NCBI GenBank assembly: GCA_024304985.1
Contig: JAMWZC010000006.1
Coordinates: 124,001 to 188,000, forward strand
Direction: 5' to 3'
DNA: 64,000 nucleotides
Source of the DNA: Paracoccaceae bacterium
Lineage (GTDB): Bacteria > Pseudomonadota > Alphaproteobacteria > Rhodobacterales > Rhodobacteraceae
Below, one piece after another: positions 10,101 through 17,017 of this stretch (its first letter is position 1; the number at the start of each line of letters is the position of its first letter). The notes under the pieces are model-generated. The model made no database searches. It had not been told where the DNA came from and saw only the letters and a list, made by a program, of their open reading frames with translations. Position numbers and translations under genes: made by a program.

Positions 10101-10234
10101 GCTTGGGTCTGGCCACGCTCTCCACCCTCTACCTCACCCCCGTCGCCTATCTGCTGCTGGCACGGTTCAGCGCCCCCAAGGCCGAGGAAGAACGCCGCCT
10201 CACCCGCGAATTGGAAGAGGCGCAGCGGGTGTGA
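7127..10234 (+). CDS. RND family efflux permease (HAE1-like)
   Basis: A 1035-residue inner-membrane pump with the AcrB layout: TM1 at the N-terminus (RRPILAFVLNALIVIAGL), two large periplasmic loops and 12 predicted membrane helices. The proton-relay pair in TM4 is Asp406-Asp407 in GMVVDDAIVVLENI, matching AcrB Asp407/408. The length is normal. It is translationally close to the adaptor gene. The sequence is nearer to the MexF/MdtB-like drug pumps than to metal pumps, because the CzcA-type metal motif is absent. The exported compound is not predictable. A palindrome cluster follows the stop codon by 6 nt. Confidence 0.95.
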   Translation: MKNPATPAPTTAGTAVFVRRPILAFVLNALIVIAGLAALFGVEVRELPDVDRPVVTVTTNFSGASPETVDQELTGRIEGAVGRVSGVRTISSESRYGRSRVTLEFTDGVDLDVAANDTRDAVSRIANDLPDDADEPQIVKADANADAVMRIAVTSDTRSPQDLTQLVRDQVEDRLISIPGVADLQVYGDREAIFRVDIDQLELASRGLTLADMARALGDVAFDVPAGDLEGSRQSINVRTTATVITPEAFEDLELSPNVTIGDVARVTLGPAPNETVLRANGESGVGMGIIRAATSNTLEISEGVHQAIDDLQRILPEDVKIFVTSDDAVFINGSIKEVITTLGLAIAIVVAIIFLFLRDWRATLIPTLTLPVALVGTLAAIYLVGFSVNILTLLALVLATGMVVDDAIVVLENIVRRRSEGMGPRAAAVLGTQQVFFAVVTTTATLAAVFIPLSFLPGQAGGLFREFGFTLAMAVMLSSVVALTLAPVLASRLLTRAESATPQKGPMVSLGNGLANIYASTLRWALGAPMVVVLVAGLFALTAVMVSGGIRQELTPREDRAVILMSITAPTGVSLNYTSSKLQEIETAMAPLRDSGEMTNIFSITGFGASNRGFVVMTLANWDDRSRSQQEIVGDVNRNLGSIVGVRAFVIQPNSLRIRGAGRGLSFAITGTNYEQLSQVADDLVVAMQQNPAMGQVRLEYETTLPQLFVEIDRTRASDLGINITGLGEALRAVLDGRSVGSVFIDDTSYDVQMLSSSNPVNDPTDLENIFVQASDGKMVPMSSFVQLEERAVAPELKREGKARSVEITAGLTPDMSLGDAMAEVQRLSDGILAPENTIVPLAEAAALDQTSSGLFVTFGFAILVVLLVLAAQFESFVSAVVVMATVPLGLACAIFALLLSGMSLNVYSQIGLVMLIGIMAKNGILIVEFANQLRDKGADVKQAIFDASTIRLRPVMMTMTSTVLGGVPLILSSGAGAEAREALGWVIVGGLGLATLSTLYLTPVAYLLLARFSAPKAEEERRLTRELEEAQRV

Positions 10235-10240
10235 TCCGCC

Positions 10241-10354
10241 GTAGGGTGCGTGCTTGCACGCACCATTCCCCCTCCGCCGCAAATAAACGGTGCGTGCTTG
10301 CACGCACCGTGAATTGATACCGAGGGCAATGGTGCGTGCAAGCACGCACCCTAC
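10241..10354. repeat. Three GC-rich palindromes after the RND operon
   Basis: Three copies of the palindromic core GGTGCGTGC-TT/AA-GCACGCACC lie at 10241-10267, 10287-10310 and 10328-10354. The outer two are exact reverse complements over 27 nt (ends CGTAGGG and CCCTACG). The middle copy has 11-bp arms (ACGGTGCGTGC and GCACGCACCGT). The segment could fold as three small hairpins or one large outer stem. It resembles REP/BIME-type intergenic elements. A role in protecting or ending the RND transcript is inferred. Confidence 0.8.
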
Positions 10355-10401
10355 GCCCGCTGCTATAATCAACCGACCAACACGCCAAGCGGACAAAAAT
10401 A

Positions 10402-10429
10402 TTGACATAACCGGTTTTATGGTTATGAA
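10402..10429 (+). promoter_or_regulatory. Promoter with internal operator of the arsR-like gene
   Basis: TTGACA (10402-10407), a 16-bp spacer, then TATGAA (10424-10429). The spacer contains the dyad ATAACC (10407-10412) - 8 bp - GGTTAT (10421-10426). A start near 10436 would make the mRNA leaderless or nearly so at ATG 10437. The word TTTTATGGTTAT (10415-10426) recurs inverted before the permease gene. Confidence 0.6.
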
Positions 10430-10436
10430 TCACCCC

Positions 10437-10754
10437 ATGACAACCGCAACTCCGATATCCCGCGCCCTGGCCGCCCTTGGTCATGATGTGCGCCTCGCGA
10501 TCTACCGCCTTCTGGTCAAGGCGGGGCAGGGGGGCTTGAGCATCGGGGAGGTGATCGACCATCTGGACATCGCGCCCTCGACCTTGGCGCATCACCTCTC
10601 GACGCTGGTGGATGCCGGGCTTGTAACGCAGGAGAAACAGGGCCGCACGGTGATCAACCGGGTCGATTACGATGTAATGCACCGGACCGTCGATTTCCTG
10701 ACCGCCGAGTGTTGCAGCGGCGTGACCCTGTCCAAGACATGCAAGGTGGCCTGA
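10437..10754 (+). CDS. ArsR/SmtB family repressor with C-terminal Cys-Cys site
   Basis: A 105-residue winged-helix repressor. The recognition region is LDIAPSTLAHHLSTLVDAGLV (about residues 43-63). The C-terminus carries Cys92-Cys93 and Cys102. That CC-x8-C arrangement, as I recall it, resembles the C-terminal arsenite site of Acidithiobacillus ArsR rather than the classic helix-3 CVC site. Upstream in-frame ATGs (10419, 10425) overlap the promoter, so I chose 10437. It is followed after 41 nt by an ArsP-like permease gene and probably represses both. Trivalent arsenic or an organoarsenical is the likely inducer, by inference from the cysteines and the neighbour. Confidence 0.88.
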   Translation: MTTATPISRALAALGHDVRLAIYRLLVKAGQGGLSIGEVIDHLDIAPSTLAHHLSTLVDAGLVTQEKQGRTVINRVDYDVMHRTVDFLTAECCSGVTLSKTCKVA

Positions 10755-10769
10755 TTTTTTCGGCCTTAT

Positions 10770-10781
10770 ATAACCATAAAA
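10770..10781 (+). promoter_or_regulatory. Second copy of the ArsR-type operator word
   Basis: ATAACCATAAAA, the exact reverse complement of 10415-10426, lies 14 nt before the permease ATG and after the regulator stop. It suggests a second repressor-binding site; binding is inferred. Confidence 0.5.
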
Positions 10782-10795
10782 TTAGGGATTTAGAC

Positions 10796-11845
10796 ATGAC
10801 TGACGTAACCCTCGACCCCCGCCACCCGGCAGCTCTGGCGCGTGTGGTCTGGACCAGGCACCGGGTCTGGCTGGCATCAATCCTGATCCTTGCCGTGCTG
10901 GCGGTGACGGATGCAGCGCAGGCGCGGGAATCAGCGCAGTTCGCGGCGGCGGCCCTTCTGAAAACCGCGCCTTTCCTGCTTCTGTCCATCGGCATCGCCG
11001 CATGGGCGGGCGCGACCGGGGCCGACAACCTGATCGCGCGGGCCTTCACCGGCGCGCCCGCGCTGATGATCGTCATGGCCGCACTGGCCGGGGCCGTCTC
11101 GCCCTTCTGCTCCTGTGGTGTGATCCCGTTGATCGCCGCACTTCTGGCCATGGGCGTGCCCCTCTCGGCGGTCATGGCCTTCTGGCTGGCCTCGCCGGTC
11201 ATGGACCCCTCGATGTTCGTGCTGACCGCTGGCGTGCTGGGCGTTGAATTCGCACTGGCCAAGACATTGGCGGCCATCGGCTTGGGCCTGATGGGCGGCG
11301 CCGTGGTGCATTGGATCACCCGCGCAGGCGGCCTCGTCACGCCCTTGCGCGACGGCATCGGCAACGGCGGCTGCGGCGGCGCGCGCGTCCGCGCCCCCAA
11401 GCCCGTCGTCTGGCGCTTCTGGGATGATCCGGCGCGGCGCGGCAAATTCGGGCGCGAGGCGCTGAATGTGACCCTGTTCCTGACCAAATGGCTGCTGCTG
11501 GCCTTCCTGCTGGAAAGCCTGATGCTGGCCTTCATCCCCGCGGAAACCGTCACCTCCGTGCTGGGCGGGACGGGTATCGCCCCCATCGCCATCGGCACGC
11601 TTGTGGGAGTGCCCGCCTACCTCAACGGCTACGCCGCCTTGCCTCTGGTCGGTGGTCTGGTCGCCCAAGGCATGGCTCCCGGCGCGGGTCTGGCCTTCCT
11701 CGTCGCCGGCGGCGTCACATCGCTGCCCGCCGCCATCGCCGTCTGGGCGCTGGTCCGCCCGCCGGTCTTCGCGCTCTACCTCGCGCTATCCCTGACCGGC
11801 GCGTTCCTGTCCGGCATCCTCTTCCACCTCTGGACGCTGGCCTGA
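10796..11845 (+). CDS. Permease of the UPF0718/ArsP-like family
   Basis: A 349-residue inner-membrane protein with about eight hydrophobic segments in two halves. The first-half signature SPFCSCGVIPL has cysteines at 105 and 107. SPVMDPS follows, and a second-half repeat (GVPAYLNGYAALPLVGGLV) is present, as in the DUF318 permease family that includes ArsP, an efflux permease for trivalent organoarsenicals. ATG 10796 follows AGGGATTTAGAC. It sits directly behind an ArsR-type gene with a C-terminal Cys-Cys site, and both carry the same upstream operator word. The arsenical substrate is inferred; other family members are uncharacterised. Confidence 0.87.
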   Translation: MTDVTLDPRHPAALARVVWTRHRVWLASILILAVLAVTDAAQARESAQFAAAALLKTAPFLLLSIGIAAWAGATGADNLIARAFTGAPALMIVMAALAGAVSPFCSCGVIPLIAALLAMGVPLSAVMAFWLASPVMDPSMFVLTAGVLGVEFALAKTLAAIGLGLMGGAVVHWITRAGGLVTPLRDGIGNGGCGGARVRAPKPVVWRFWDDPARRGKFGREALNVTLFLTKWLLLAFLLESLMLAFIPAETVTSVLGGTGIAPIAIGTLVGVPAYLNGYAALPLVGGLVAQGMAPGAGLAFLVAGGVTSLPAAIAVWALVRPPVFALYLALSLTGAFLSGILFHLWTLA

Positions 11846-11851
11846 CCAGAA

Positions 11852-11880
11852 GGGCGCGGCAGGTTCCCCCCGCCGCGCCC
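11852..11880. terminator. Hairpin between convergent permease and ald genes
   Basis: GGGCGCGGC (11852-11860) pairs with GCCGCGCCC (11872-11880) in the 42-nt convergent gap. There is no clear T-run on either side. Confidence 0.5.
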
Positions 11881-11887
11881 CCGCAGA

Positions 11888-13003
11888 TCACGCCACCAAG
11901 GACCGCGGATCGACCGTCGCCATCCCCAACGCCTCGCCCACCGCGGCATAGGTCAACTGCCCCGCATGCACGTTCAACCCGGCCAACAGATGCGCATCCC
12001 CGGCGCAAGCCCGCTTCCACCCCTTGTCCGCCAAGGCCAGCATGAAGGGCATCGTCGCATTCCCCAGGGCCAGCGTCGATGTCCGCGCCACGGCACCCGG
12101 CATATTCGCCACGCAATAATGCATGATCCCGTCCACCTCATAGATCGGGTCCTGATGCGTCGTGGCGCGCGATGTCTCGAAACACCCGCCCTGATCGATC
12201 GCCACATCCACCAGCACGGCACCGGGCTTCATCACGCCCAACTGCGCCCGTGTGATCAGCTTGGGCGCCGCCGCACCGGGGATCAGCACCGCCCCCACGA
12301 CCATATCCGCCTGCGGCAGCAACTCCGCCAGCAACCCGGCCGAGGAATAGCCCGTCTTGAACTGCCCCCCGAACACATCATCCAGATAACGCAAGCGCGG
12401 CAGCGACCGGTCCAGCACCGTCACATCCGCGCCCATCCCCGCCGCGATCTTGGCCGCATGCGTCCCCACGACGCCGCCCCCGATCACCAGCACCTTCGCA
12501 GGTCCGACACCGGGCACACCGCCCATCAGAACCCCACGCCCGCCATTGGCCTTCTGCAAGGTCCATGCCCCGACCTGCGGCGCCAACCGCCCCGCCACCT
12601 CCGACATCGGCGCCAAGAGCGGCAACCCGCCCGCCCGGTCCGTCACCGTCTCATAGGCAATCGCCGTGCAGCCCGAGGCCAGCAGATCCCGCGTCTGCTC
12701 CGGGTCCGGCGCCAGATGCAGATAGGTGAACAACACCTGCCCCGGGCGCAGCATCTTGCGCTCCCCGGCCTGCGGTTCCTTGACCTTCACGATCATGTCC
12801 GCCTGCGCGAACACCTCCGCCGCCGTGCCGATGATCACAGCCCCCGCCGCGACGTAATCCGCATCGGCAAAGCCCGCGCCCACACCCGCGCCGGTCTCGA
12901 TCATGACCTGATGGCCATGCGCCACAGCCTCCATCGCCGCATTGGGCGTCATGCCCACGCGGAATTCCTGCGGCTTGATTTCCTTCGGGCATCCGATTTT
13001 CAT
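11888..13003 (-). CDS. ald: Alanine dehydrogenase
   Basis: A 371-residue cytoplasmic NAD-dependent enzyme that interconverts L-alanine and pyruvate plus ammonia. MKIGCPKEIKPQEFRVGMTP is the family N-terminus. Lys in VKVKEPQ (about residue 74) and His in FTYLHLAPD (about 95) are the substrate-binding and catalytic residues. The Rossmann motif VIGGGVVGTHAAKIAAGMGA is at about residues 172-191. The in-frame extension upstream of 13003 is rejected because GGAGAGGACCACC sits right before this ATG. It is divergent from an Lrp/AsnC gene (13147), the typical ald-aldR arrangement, so it is probably induced by alanine. Confidence 0.97.
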   Translation of the reverse strand: MKIGCPKEIKPQEFRVGMTPNAAMEAVAHGHQVMIETGAGVGAGFADADYVAAGAVIIGTAAEVFAQADMIVKVKEPQAGERKMLRPGQVLFTYLHLAPDPEQTRDLLASGCTAIAYETVTDRAGGLPLLAPMSEVAGRLAPQVGAWTLQKANGGRGVLMGGVPGVGPAKVLVIGGGVVGTHAAKIAAGMGADVTVLDRSLPRLRYLDDVFGGQFKTGYSSAGLLAELLPQADMVVGAVLIPGAAAPKLITRAQLGVMKPGAVLVDVAIDQGGCFETSRATTHQDPIYEVDGIMHYCVANMPGAVARTSTLALGNATMPFMLALADKGWKRACAGDAHLLAGLNVHAGQLTYAAVGEALGMATVDPRSLVA

Positions 13004-13103
13004 GGTGGTCCTCTCCCTTGTTGGTTTTGTTTTCCCCATCATCGCGCGAAACACACGCAAATCCCTTGATTTCGGGGTCGCATTTCAGGCCGATTTGCGG
13101 ATA

Positions 13104-13135
13104 TCCTTCGATCAACTGGCCCATTCATCGAAGGA
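13104..13135. promoter_or_regulatory. Inverted repeat in the ald/lrp divergent region
   Basis: TCCTTCGAT (13104-13112) and ATCGAAGGA (13127-13135) are perfect 9-bp arms with a 14-bp spacer, ending 11 nt before the regulator ATG. The centre-to-centre spacing is about two helical turns. It is a likely binding site for the divergently encoded regulator. Confidence 0.55.
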
Positions 13136-13146
13136 ATCTGCGTTTC

Positions 13147-13605
13147 ATGGCGCTTGACCCGACGGATCGACGTATTCTTGCGGTGCTGCAACGCCGGGGC
13201 CGCATCTCGAACGCGGACCTCTCCGAGGAAGTGAACCTCTCCGCCTCCGCCTGCCACCGCCGCGTCCAGCGGCTTGAGGAAGAGGGCTATATCAGTAGCT
13301 ACGTTGCCCTGCTCGACCTGCGCAAGATGGGTCTGCCCACGCTGGTCTTTGTCGAGATCACGCTGTCCGGCCAGGCGGATGAACTGCTCGACGCCTTTGA
13401 AAAGGCCGTCTCGCGCATCCCTGATGTGCTGGAATGTCACCTGATGGCAGGCACCGCCGATTACATCCTCAAGATCGTGGCCGAGGATACCGAGGATTTC
13501 GCCCGCATCCACCGACAGCACCTCTCGCGCTTGCCCGGTGTCGCCCAGATGCAAAGCAGCTTCGCCCTGCGCACCGTGTTCAAAACCACCGCGATCCCGG
13601 TCTGA
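13147..13605 (+). CDS. Lrp/AsnC family regulator next to ald
   Basis: A 152-residue Lrp-family protein. The helix-turn-helix is at about residues 18-45 (ISNADLSEEVNLSASACHRRV) and the RAM ligand domain at about 65-145. ATG 13147 is preferred over the upstream in-frame codons because it gives MALDPTDRRILAVLQ, the normal family start. It is divergent from alanine dehydrogenase and is therefore the probable alanine-responsive activator (AldR/BkdR-like). The GMC oxidoreductase gene begins 29 nt downstream on the same strand and could be co-transcribed. Confidence 0.93.
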   Translation: MALDPTDRRILAVLQRRGRISNADLSEEVNLSASACHRRVQRLEEEGYISSYVALLDLRKMGLPTLVFVEITLSGQADELLDAFEKAVSRIPDVLECHLMAGTADYILKIVAEDTEDFARIHRQHLSRLPGVAQMQSSFALRTVFKTTAIPV

Positions 13606-13634
13606 TCCGACCGCGACCAAGGAGAAACGCCGCA

Positions 13635-15221
13635 ATGAGCTGGGATTACATCATCGTGGGGGCGGGCAGCGCGGGTTGCGTCCTTGCCAAACGGTTGACC
13701 GACGCCGGGCACCGTGTCCTCCTGCTCGAAGCGGGCGGCACCGACACCTATCACTGGGTGCATATCCCGATGGGATATCTCTACTGCATCGGCAATCCGC
13801 GCACCGACTGGATGTATCGCACTGCCAATGAACCGGGCCTGAACGGGCGCTCCCTGATCTATCCGCGCGGCAAGGTGCTGGGGGGCTGCTCCTCGATCAA
13901 CGGGATGCTCTATCTGCGCGGTCAAGCCGCCGATTATGACGGCTGGCGGCAAATGGGCCTGACGGGCTGGGGCTGGGATGATGTCCTGCCCTATTTCAAG
14001 AAGTCCGAGGATTTCGTGGATGGCCCCTCCGATATGCACGGCGCGGGCGGCGAATGGCGGGTGGATAACCAGCGCCTCCATTGGGACGTGCTGGACGACT
14101 GGAAAGCCGCCGCCGTGGCCGCGGGCCTGCCCGAAACCACCGATTTCAACACCGGCGACAACGAAGGCGTCGGCTATTTCCGCGTCAATCAGCGCAAAGG
14201 CTGGCGGATGAACACGGCCCGCGCCTTTCTGCGGACCCGCACAGGGCAGGGCTTGCAGGTCGAAACCCACGCACAAACCCGCCGCGTGCTGATCGAGGAT
14301 GGTCGCGCGGTCGGCGTCGAATACCTGCAAGGAGGGCAGGTCAAGACCGCCCGCGCTGGGGCCGAGGTGATCCTCTCCGCAGGCAGCATCGGATCGGTGC
14401 AGGTGCTGCAACTCTCGGGGCTGGGGCCCGCCGATCTGCTGGCGCGCCATGGGATCAACGTGATCCGCGATATGCCCGGCATCGGCGCGAACCTTCAGGA
14501 TCATCTGCAACTGCGCTGCGCGTGGAAGCTGAAAGGGGCCAGGACCCTGAACACCACGGCGAACTCCCTCTGGGGCAAGGCGATGATCGGGCTGGAATAT
14601 GTGCTGCGCCGTTCGGGGCCGATGTCGATGGCACCCAGCCAGTTGGGGGCCTTCTCCCGTTCGCGCCCGGATCTGGCCACCGCCGATCTGGAATATCACG
14701 TCCAACCCCTGACGCTCGAGGCATTCGGCCAGCCCCTGCACGACTTCCCCGCCATGACCGCGTCAGTCTGCAACCTGCGCCCCGAAAGCCGCGGCACAGT
14801 GGAAATCACCAGCAATGACCCCCGCGACGCGCCGCGCATCGCGCCCAATTACCTCAGCACCGAAGGTGACCGCCGTGTCGCCGTGGATGCGATCCGGCAG
14901 GCGCGGCAGATCATGGCGCAATCGCCCATGGCGAAATATGCGCCCGAAGAAATGAAACCCGGCCTCACCGCCCAAACCGATGCGGAACTGGCGCAGGCCG
15001 CAGGCGATATCGGCACCACGATCTTCCATCCCGTCGGCACCGTGCGGATGGGCACCGATGACGCCGCGCCCCTCGACGGTCAGTTGCGTTTGCGCGGTGT
15101 GGCCGGTCTGCGGGTCGTCGATGCCAGCGTGATGCCGCTCATCACCTCGGGCAACACCAACTCACCCACCATCATGATCGCGGAAAAAGCCGCCGACATG
15201 ATCCTTGCGGAGGCACGCTGA
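13635..15221 (+). CDS. GMC family FAD-dependent oxidoreductase
   Basis: A 528-residue flavoenzyme of the glucose-methanol-choline family (choline dehydrogenase-like alcohol dehydrogenase). The ADP-binding fold is at the N-terminus (YIIVGAGSAGCVLAKRL, Glu of LLLEAGG). The GMC signature PRGKVLGGCSSINGMLYLRG is at about residues 76-95. The C-terminal active site has HPVGTVRMG and the NTNSPT loop. The start follows AAGGAGAAACGCC. It overlaps the next gene by one base (TGATG), indicating coupled translation with the flavodoxin-like protein. The alcohol substrate is unknown; choline is less likely because betaine genes are absent nearby. Confidence 0.93.
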   Translation: MSWDYIIVGAGSAGCVLAKRLTDAGHRVLLLEAGGTDTYHWVHIPMGYLYCIGNPRTDWMYRTANEPGLNGRSLIYPRGKVLGGCSSINGMLYLRGQAADYDGWRQMGLTGWGWDDVLPYFKKSEDFVDGPSDMHGAGGEWRVDNQRLHWDVLDDWKAAAVAAGLPETTDFNTGDNEGVGYFRVNQRKGWRMNTARAFLRTRTGQGLQVETHAQTRRVLIEDGRAVGVEYLQGGQVKTARAGAEVILSAGSIGSVQVLQLSGLGPADLLARHGINVIRDMPGIGANLQDHLQLRCAWKLKGARTLNTTANSLWGKAMIGLEYVLRRSGPMSMAPSQLGAFSRSRPDLATADLEYHVQPLTLEAFGQPLHDFPAMTASVCNLRPESRGTVEITSNDPRDAPRIAPNYLSTEGDRRVAVDAIRQARQIMAQSPMAKYAPEEMKPGLTAQTDAELAQAAGDIGTTIFHPVGTVRMGTDDAAPLDGQLRLRGVAGLRVVDASVMPLITSGNTNSPTIMIAEKAADMILAEAR

Positions 15222-15778
15222 TGGCGGGAAATGTGGCGATCCCCTACGACTCCGGGCGCGGCCATACGCTGCGTCTGGCCGAAGTGATCGCGGCCGCGCT
15301 GGGCGAGGGCGGCTGTGACGCGCGACTGATCAACGTCAACACGATGGACGAGACCGACTGGCACGCCCTCGATGCCGCCGATGCCATCGTCATGGGCGCG
15401 CCCACCTATATGGGCAGCGCCTCCGCCGGGTTCAAAACCTTCATGGATGCCAGCGGCGAAATCTGGGCGGCGCAGGGCTGGGCCGACAAACTGGCCGCAG
15501 GCTTCACCGTCGCCACCTTTCCCGGCGGCGACAAGCTGAACACGCTGATGCAACTCAGCATCTTCGCCGCGCAGCATGGCATGGTCTGGATCGGTCAGGA
15601 CCAGATCGGCGCGCCTGCGAACAAGGACAACCCCGGCATCAACGCCAGCGGCGTCTGGCTGGGTCTGGGGGCCACATCCTCGCGCGACAAGGCGCTGATG
15701 GTGGAAGCGGGCGATCTGGAAACCGCCCACCGCTTCGGCCTGCGTATCGCCCGTCTGGTGCGGCGCTGGCAGGTGTGA
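15221..15778 (+). CDS. Flavodoxin-like / NAD(P)H:quinone-type FMN protein
   Basis: A 185-residue flavodoxin-fold protein resembling the WrbA/flavodoxin family. The phosphate-binding loop is YDSGRGHTLRLAEVI at about residues 9-23. The isoalloxazine loops are GAPTYMGSASAGFKTFMD (about 60-77) and FPGGDKLNTLMQL. It starts inside the stop codon of the GMC oxidoreductase gene, so the two are co-translated and may act in one electron-transfer step. That is an inference. No signal peptide. Enzyme versus electron-carrier function cannot be separated from sequence. Confidence 0.85.
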   Translation: MAGNVAIPYDSGRGHTLRLAEVIAAALGEGGCDARLINVNTMDETDWHALDAADAIVMGAPTYMGSASAGFKTFMDASGEIWAAQGWADKLAAGFTVATFPGGDKLNTLMQLSIFAAQHGMVWIGQDQIGAPANKDNPGINASGVWLGLGATSSRDKALMVEAGDLETAHRFGLRIARLVRRWQV

Positions 15779-15851
15779 ACATAGCCGTCACGAAGGTTGA
15801 AATTCGGTAAACGCGGCCGCGTAACCCTTTGATATCGCTTGATCCGCAAAA

Positions 15852-15868
15852 TGTCCCACGGTGGGACA
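15852..15868. promoter_or_regulatory. Perfect palindrome TGTCCCAC-G-GTGGGACA
   Basis: Eight-base arms with a single central base lie between the flavodoxin-like gene and the rpsU terminator, both of which point into this gap. No recognised promoter adjoins it. It may be a regulator site or part of a termination structure. Confidence 0.4.
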
Positions 15869-15881
15869 CCATGGCCCCGGA

Positions 15882-15916
15882 CAAAAACAAACCCCCGGGC
15901 ACAGGGCACGGGGGTC
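15882..15916 (-). terminator. Terminator of rpsU
   Basis: Read on the minus strand, an interrupted CCCCCGTGCCC/GGGCCCGGGGG-like stem is followed by TTTGTTTTTG. Confidence 0.75.
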
Positions 15917-15954
15917 GTCATCTTCTAGCGTTCAAGCTGTTGAGAGAAGGAGGC

Positions 15955-16161
15955 TTAAAGCCCGCCTTCGCGCTGGGCTTTCTTACGCGCCAGTTTCCGG
16001 GCACGGCGAACAGCTTCGGCTTTCTCGCGCGCTTTTTTGACGGAGGGTTTCTCGAAATGCTGCTTGAGCTTCATTTCGCGGAACACGCCTTCACGCTGCA
16101 GCTTTTTCTTCAGAGCCCGAAGGGCCTGATCGACATTGTTGTCACGAACACTAACCTGCAT
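15955..16161 (-). CDS. rpsU: 30S ribosomal protein S21
   Basis: A 68-residue, highly basic ribosomal protein ([20 protein letters not shown] start; Lys/Arg-rich helical C-terminus) that sits near the anti-Shine-Dalgarno end of 16S rRNA and aids initiation. The length is usual for alphaproteobacteria. It has its own promoter at 16215-16243 and terminator at 15882-15916, so it is monocistronic. The divergent neighbour is coq9. Confidence 0.98.
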   Translation of the reverse strand: MQVSVRDNNVDQALRALKKKLQREGVFREMKLKQHFEKPSVKKAREKAEAVRRARKLARKKAQREGGL

Positions 16162-16214
16162 GTGGTTTTCACCACCTTTCTAAGTTTGAGTTGCAAGAAT
16201 TTGCAGGAGGTGGC

Positions 16215-16243
16215 CGTATAGCAAAGCGTGCCCTACTTGTCTA
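16215..16243 (-). promoter_or_regulatory. Predicted promoter of rpsU
   Basis: On the minus strand, TAGACA (16243-16238), a 17-bp spacer, then TATACG (16220-16215). This gives a leader of roughly 45 nt before the rpsU ATG. Confidence 0.6.
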
Positions 16244-16294
16244 GGGTAAGCCCGGTGCGCCGCAGCGGGCATGACGGACAAGAAGGAACCCCGG

Positions 16295-16987
16295 ATGACC
16301 GACACAGATGTGAAAGACCGGCTGCTGGACGCAGCCCTGATCCATGTGCCCTTCGACGGCTGGTCCGAAGCGACCTTCGCCGCCGCGATCCGCGATGCGG
16401 GCCTCGACCGCACAGTGGCGCGGGCGGCCTGCCCACGCGGCGCGGTGGATCTGGCGCTGGCCTATCATCAGCGCGGCGACGCGCAAATGCTGGCCCGACT
16501 GGCCGCCACGGACCTGGCAGCCTTGCGGTTTCGCGACCGCGTGGCGCTGGCGGTCCGCTACCGGCTGGAAGCGGCAGAGGACAAGGAACTGGTGCGCCGG
16601 GGAACCACGCTGTTTTCCCTGCCGGTCTATGCCCCCGACGGCGCGCGGGCCATATGGAACACCTGCGACCAGATCTGGACCGCACTCGGTGACACCTCCG
16701 ATGATATCAACTGGTACACAAAGCGCGCGACCCTGTCGGGCGTCTATGGGGCCACGGTCCTGTTCTGGTTGGGAGATGATTCGCTGGATCATCAAGCCAC
16801 ATGGGCCTTTCTGGACCGTCGGATCGACGACGTGATGCGGATCGAGAAGTTCAAGGCGAGCGTGCGTGACAACAAGGCGCTCAGCAGCCTGCTGTCCGCG
16901 CCGATGGCCGTGCTTGGCAAAATCCGCGCCCCCGGCAAAACTGCGCCCGAGGGTGGTTGGCCGGGCCGATGGGATGGCCGGGGCTGA
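16295..16987 (+). CDS. COQ9 family protein (ubiquinone biosynthesis)
   Basis: A protein of about 230 residues homologous to COQ9, a lipid-binding partner of the COQ7/UbiF-type hydroxylase in ubiquinone synthesis. The N-terminal TetR-like helical region (DRLLDAALIHVPFDGWSEATFAAA-type) and the central DINWYTKRATLSGVY segment, a COQ9 hallmark, are present. A 16271 ATG in frame is possible, but ATG 16295 has AAGGAACCCCGG before it. It precedes two quinone-reductase-like genes on the same strand (30-nt gap), which suggests a quinone-related operon. Confidence 0.92.
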   Translation: MTDTDVKDRLLDAALIHVPFDGWSEATFAAAIRDAGLDRTVARAACPRGAVDLALAYHQRGDAQMLARLAATDLAALRFRDRVALAVRYRLEAAEDKELVRRGTTLFSLPVYAPDGARAIWNTCDQIWTALGDTSDDINWYTKRATLSGVYGATVLFWLGDDSLDHQATWAFLDRRIDDVMRIEKFKASVRDNKALSSLLSAPMAVLGKIRAPGKTAPEGGWPGRWDGRG

Positions 16988-17017
16988 GGAGCAGACACAG
17001 AAGATGAAGGACAGACA

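Noticed and set aside
10241-10354. Possible CRISPR array
   Set aside because: Only three units, in alternating orientation, with 17-19 nt unrelated gaps and no cas genes.
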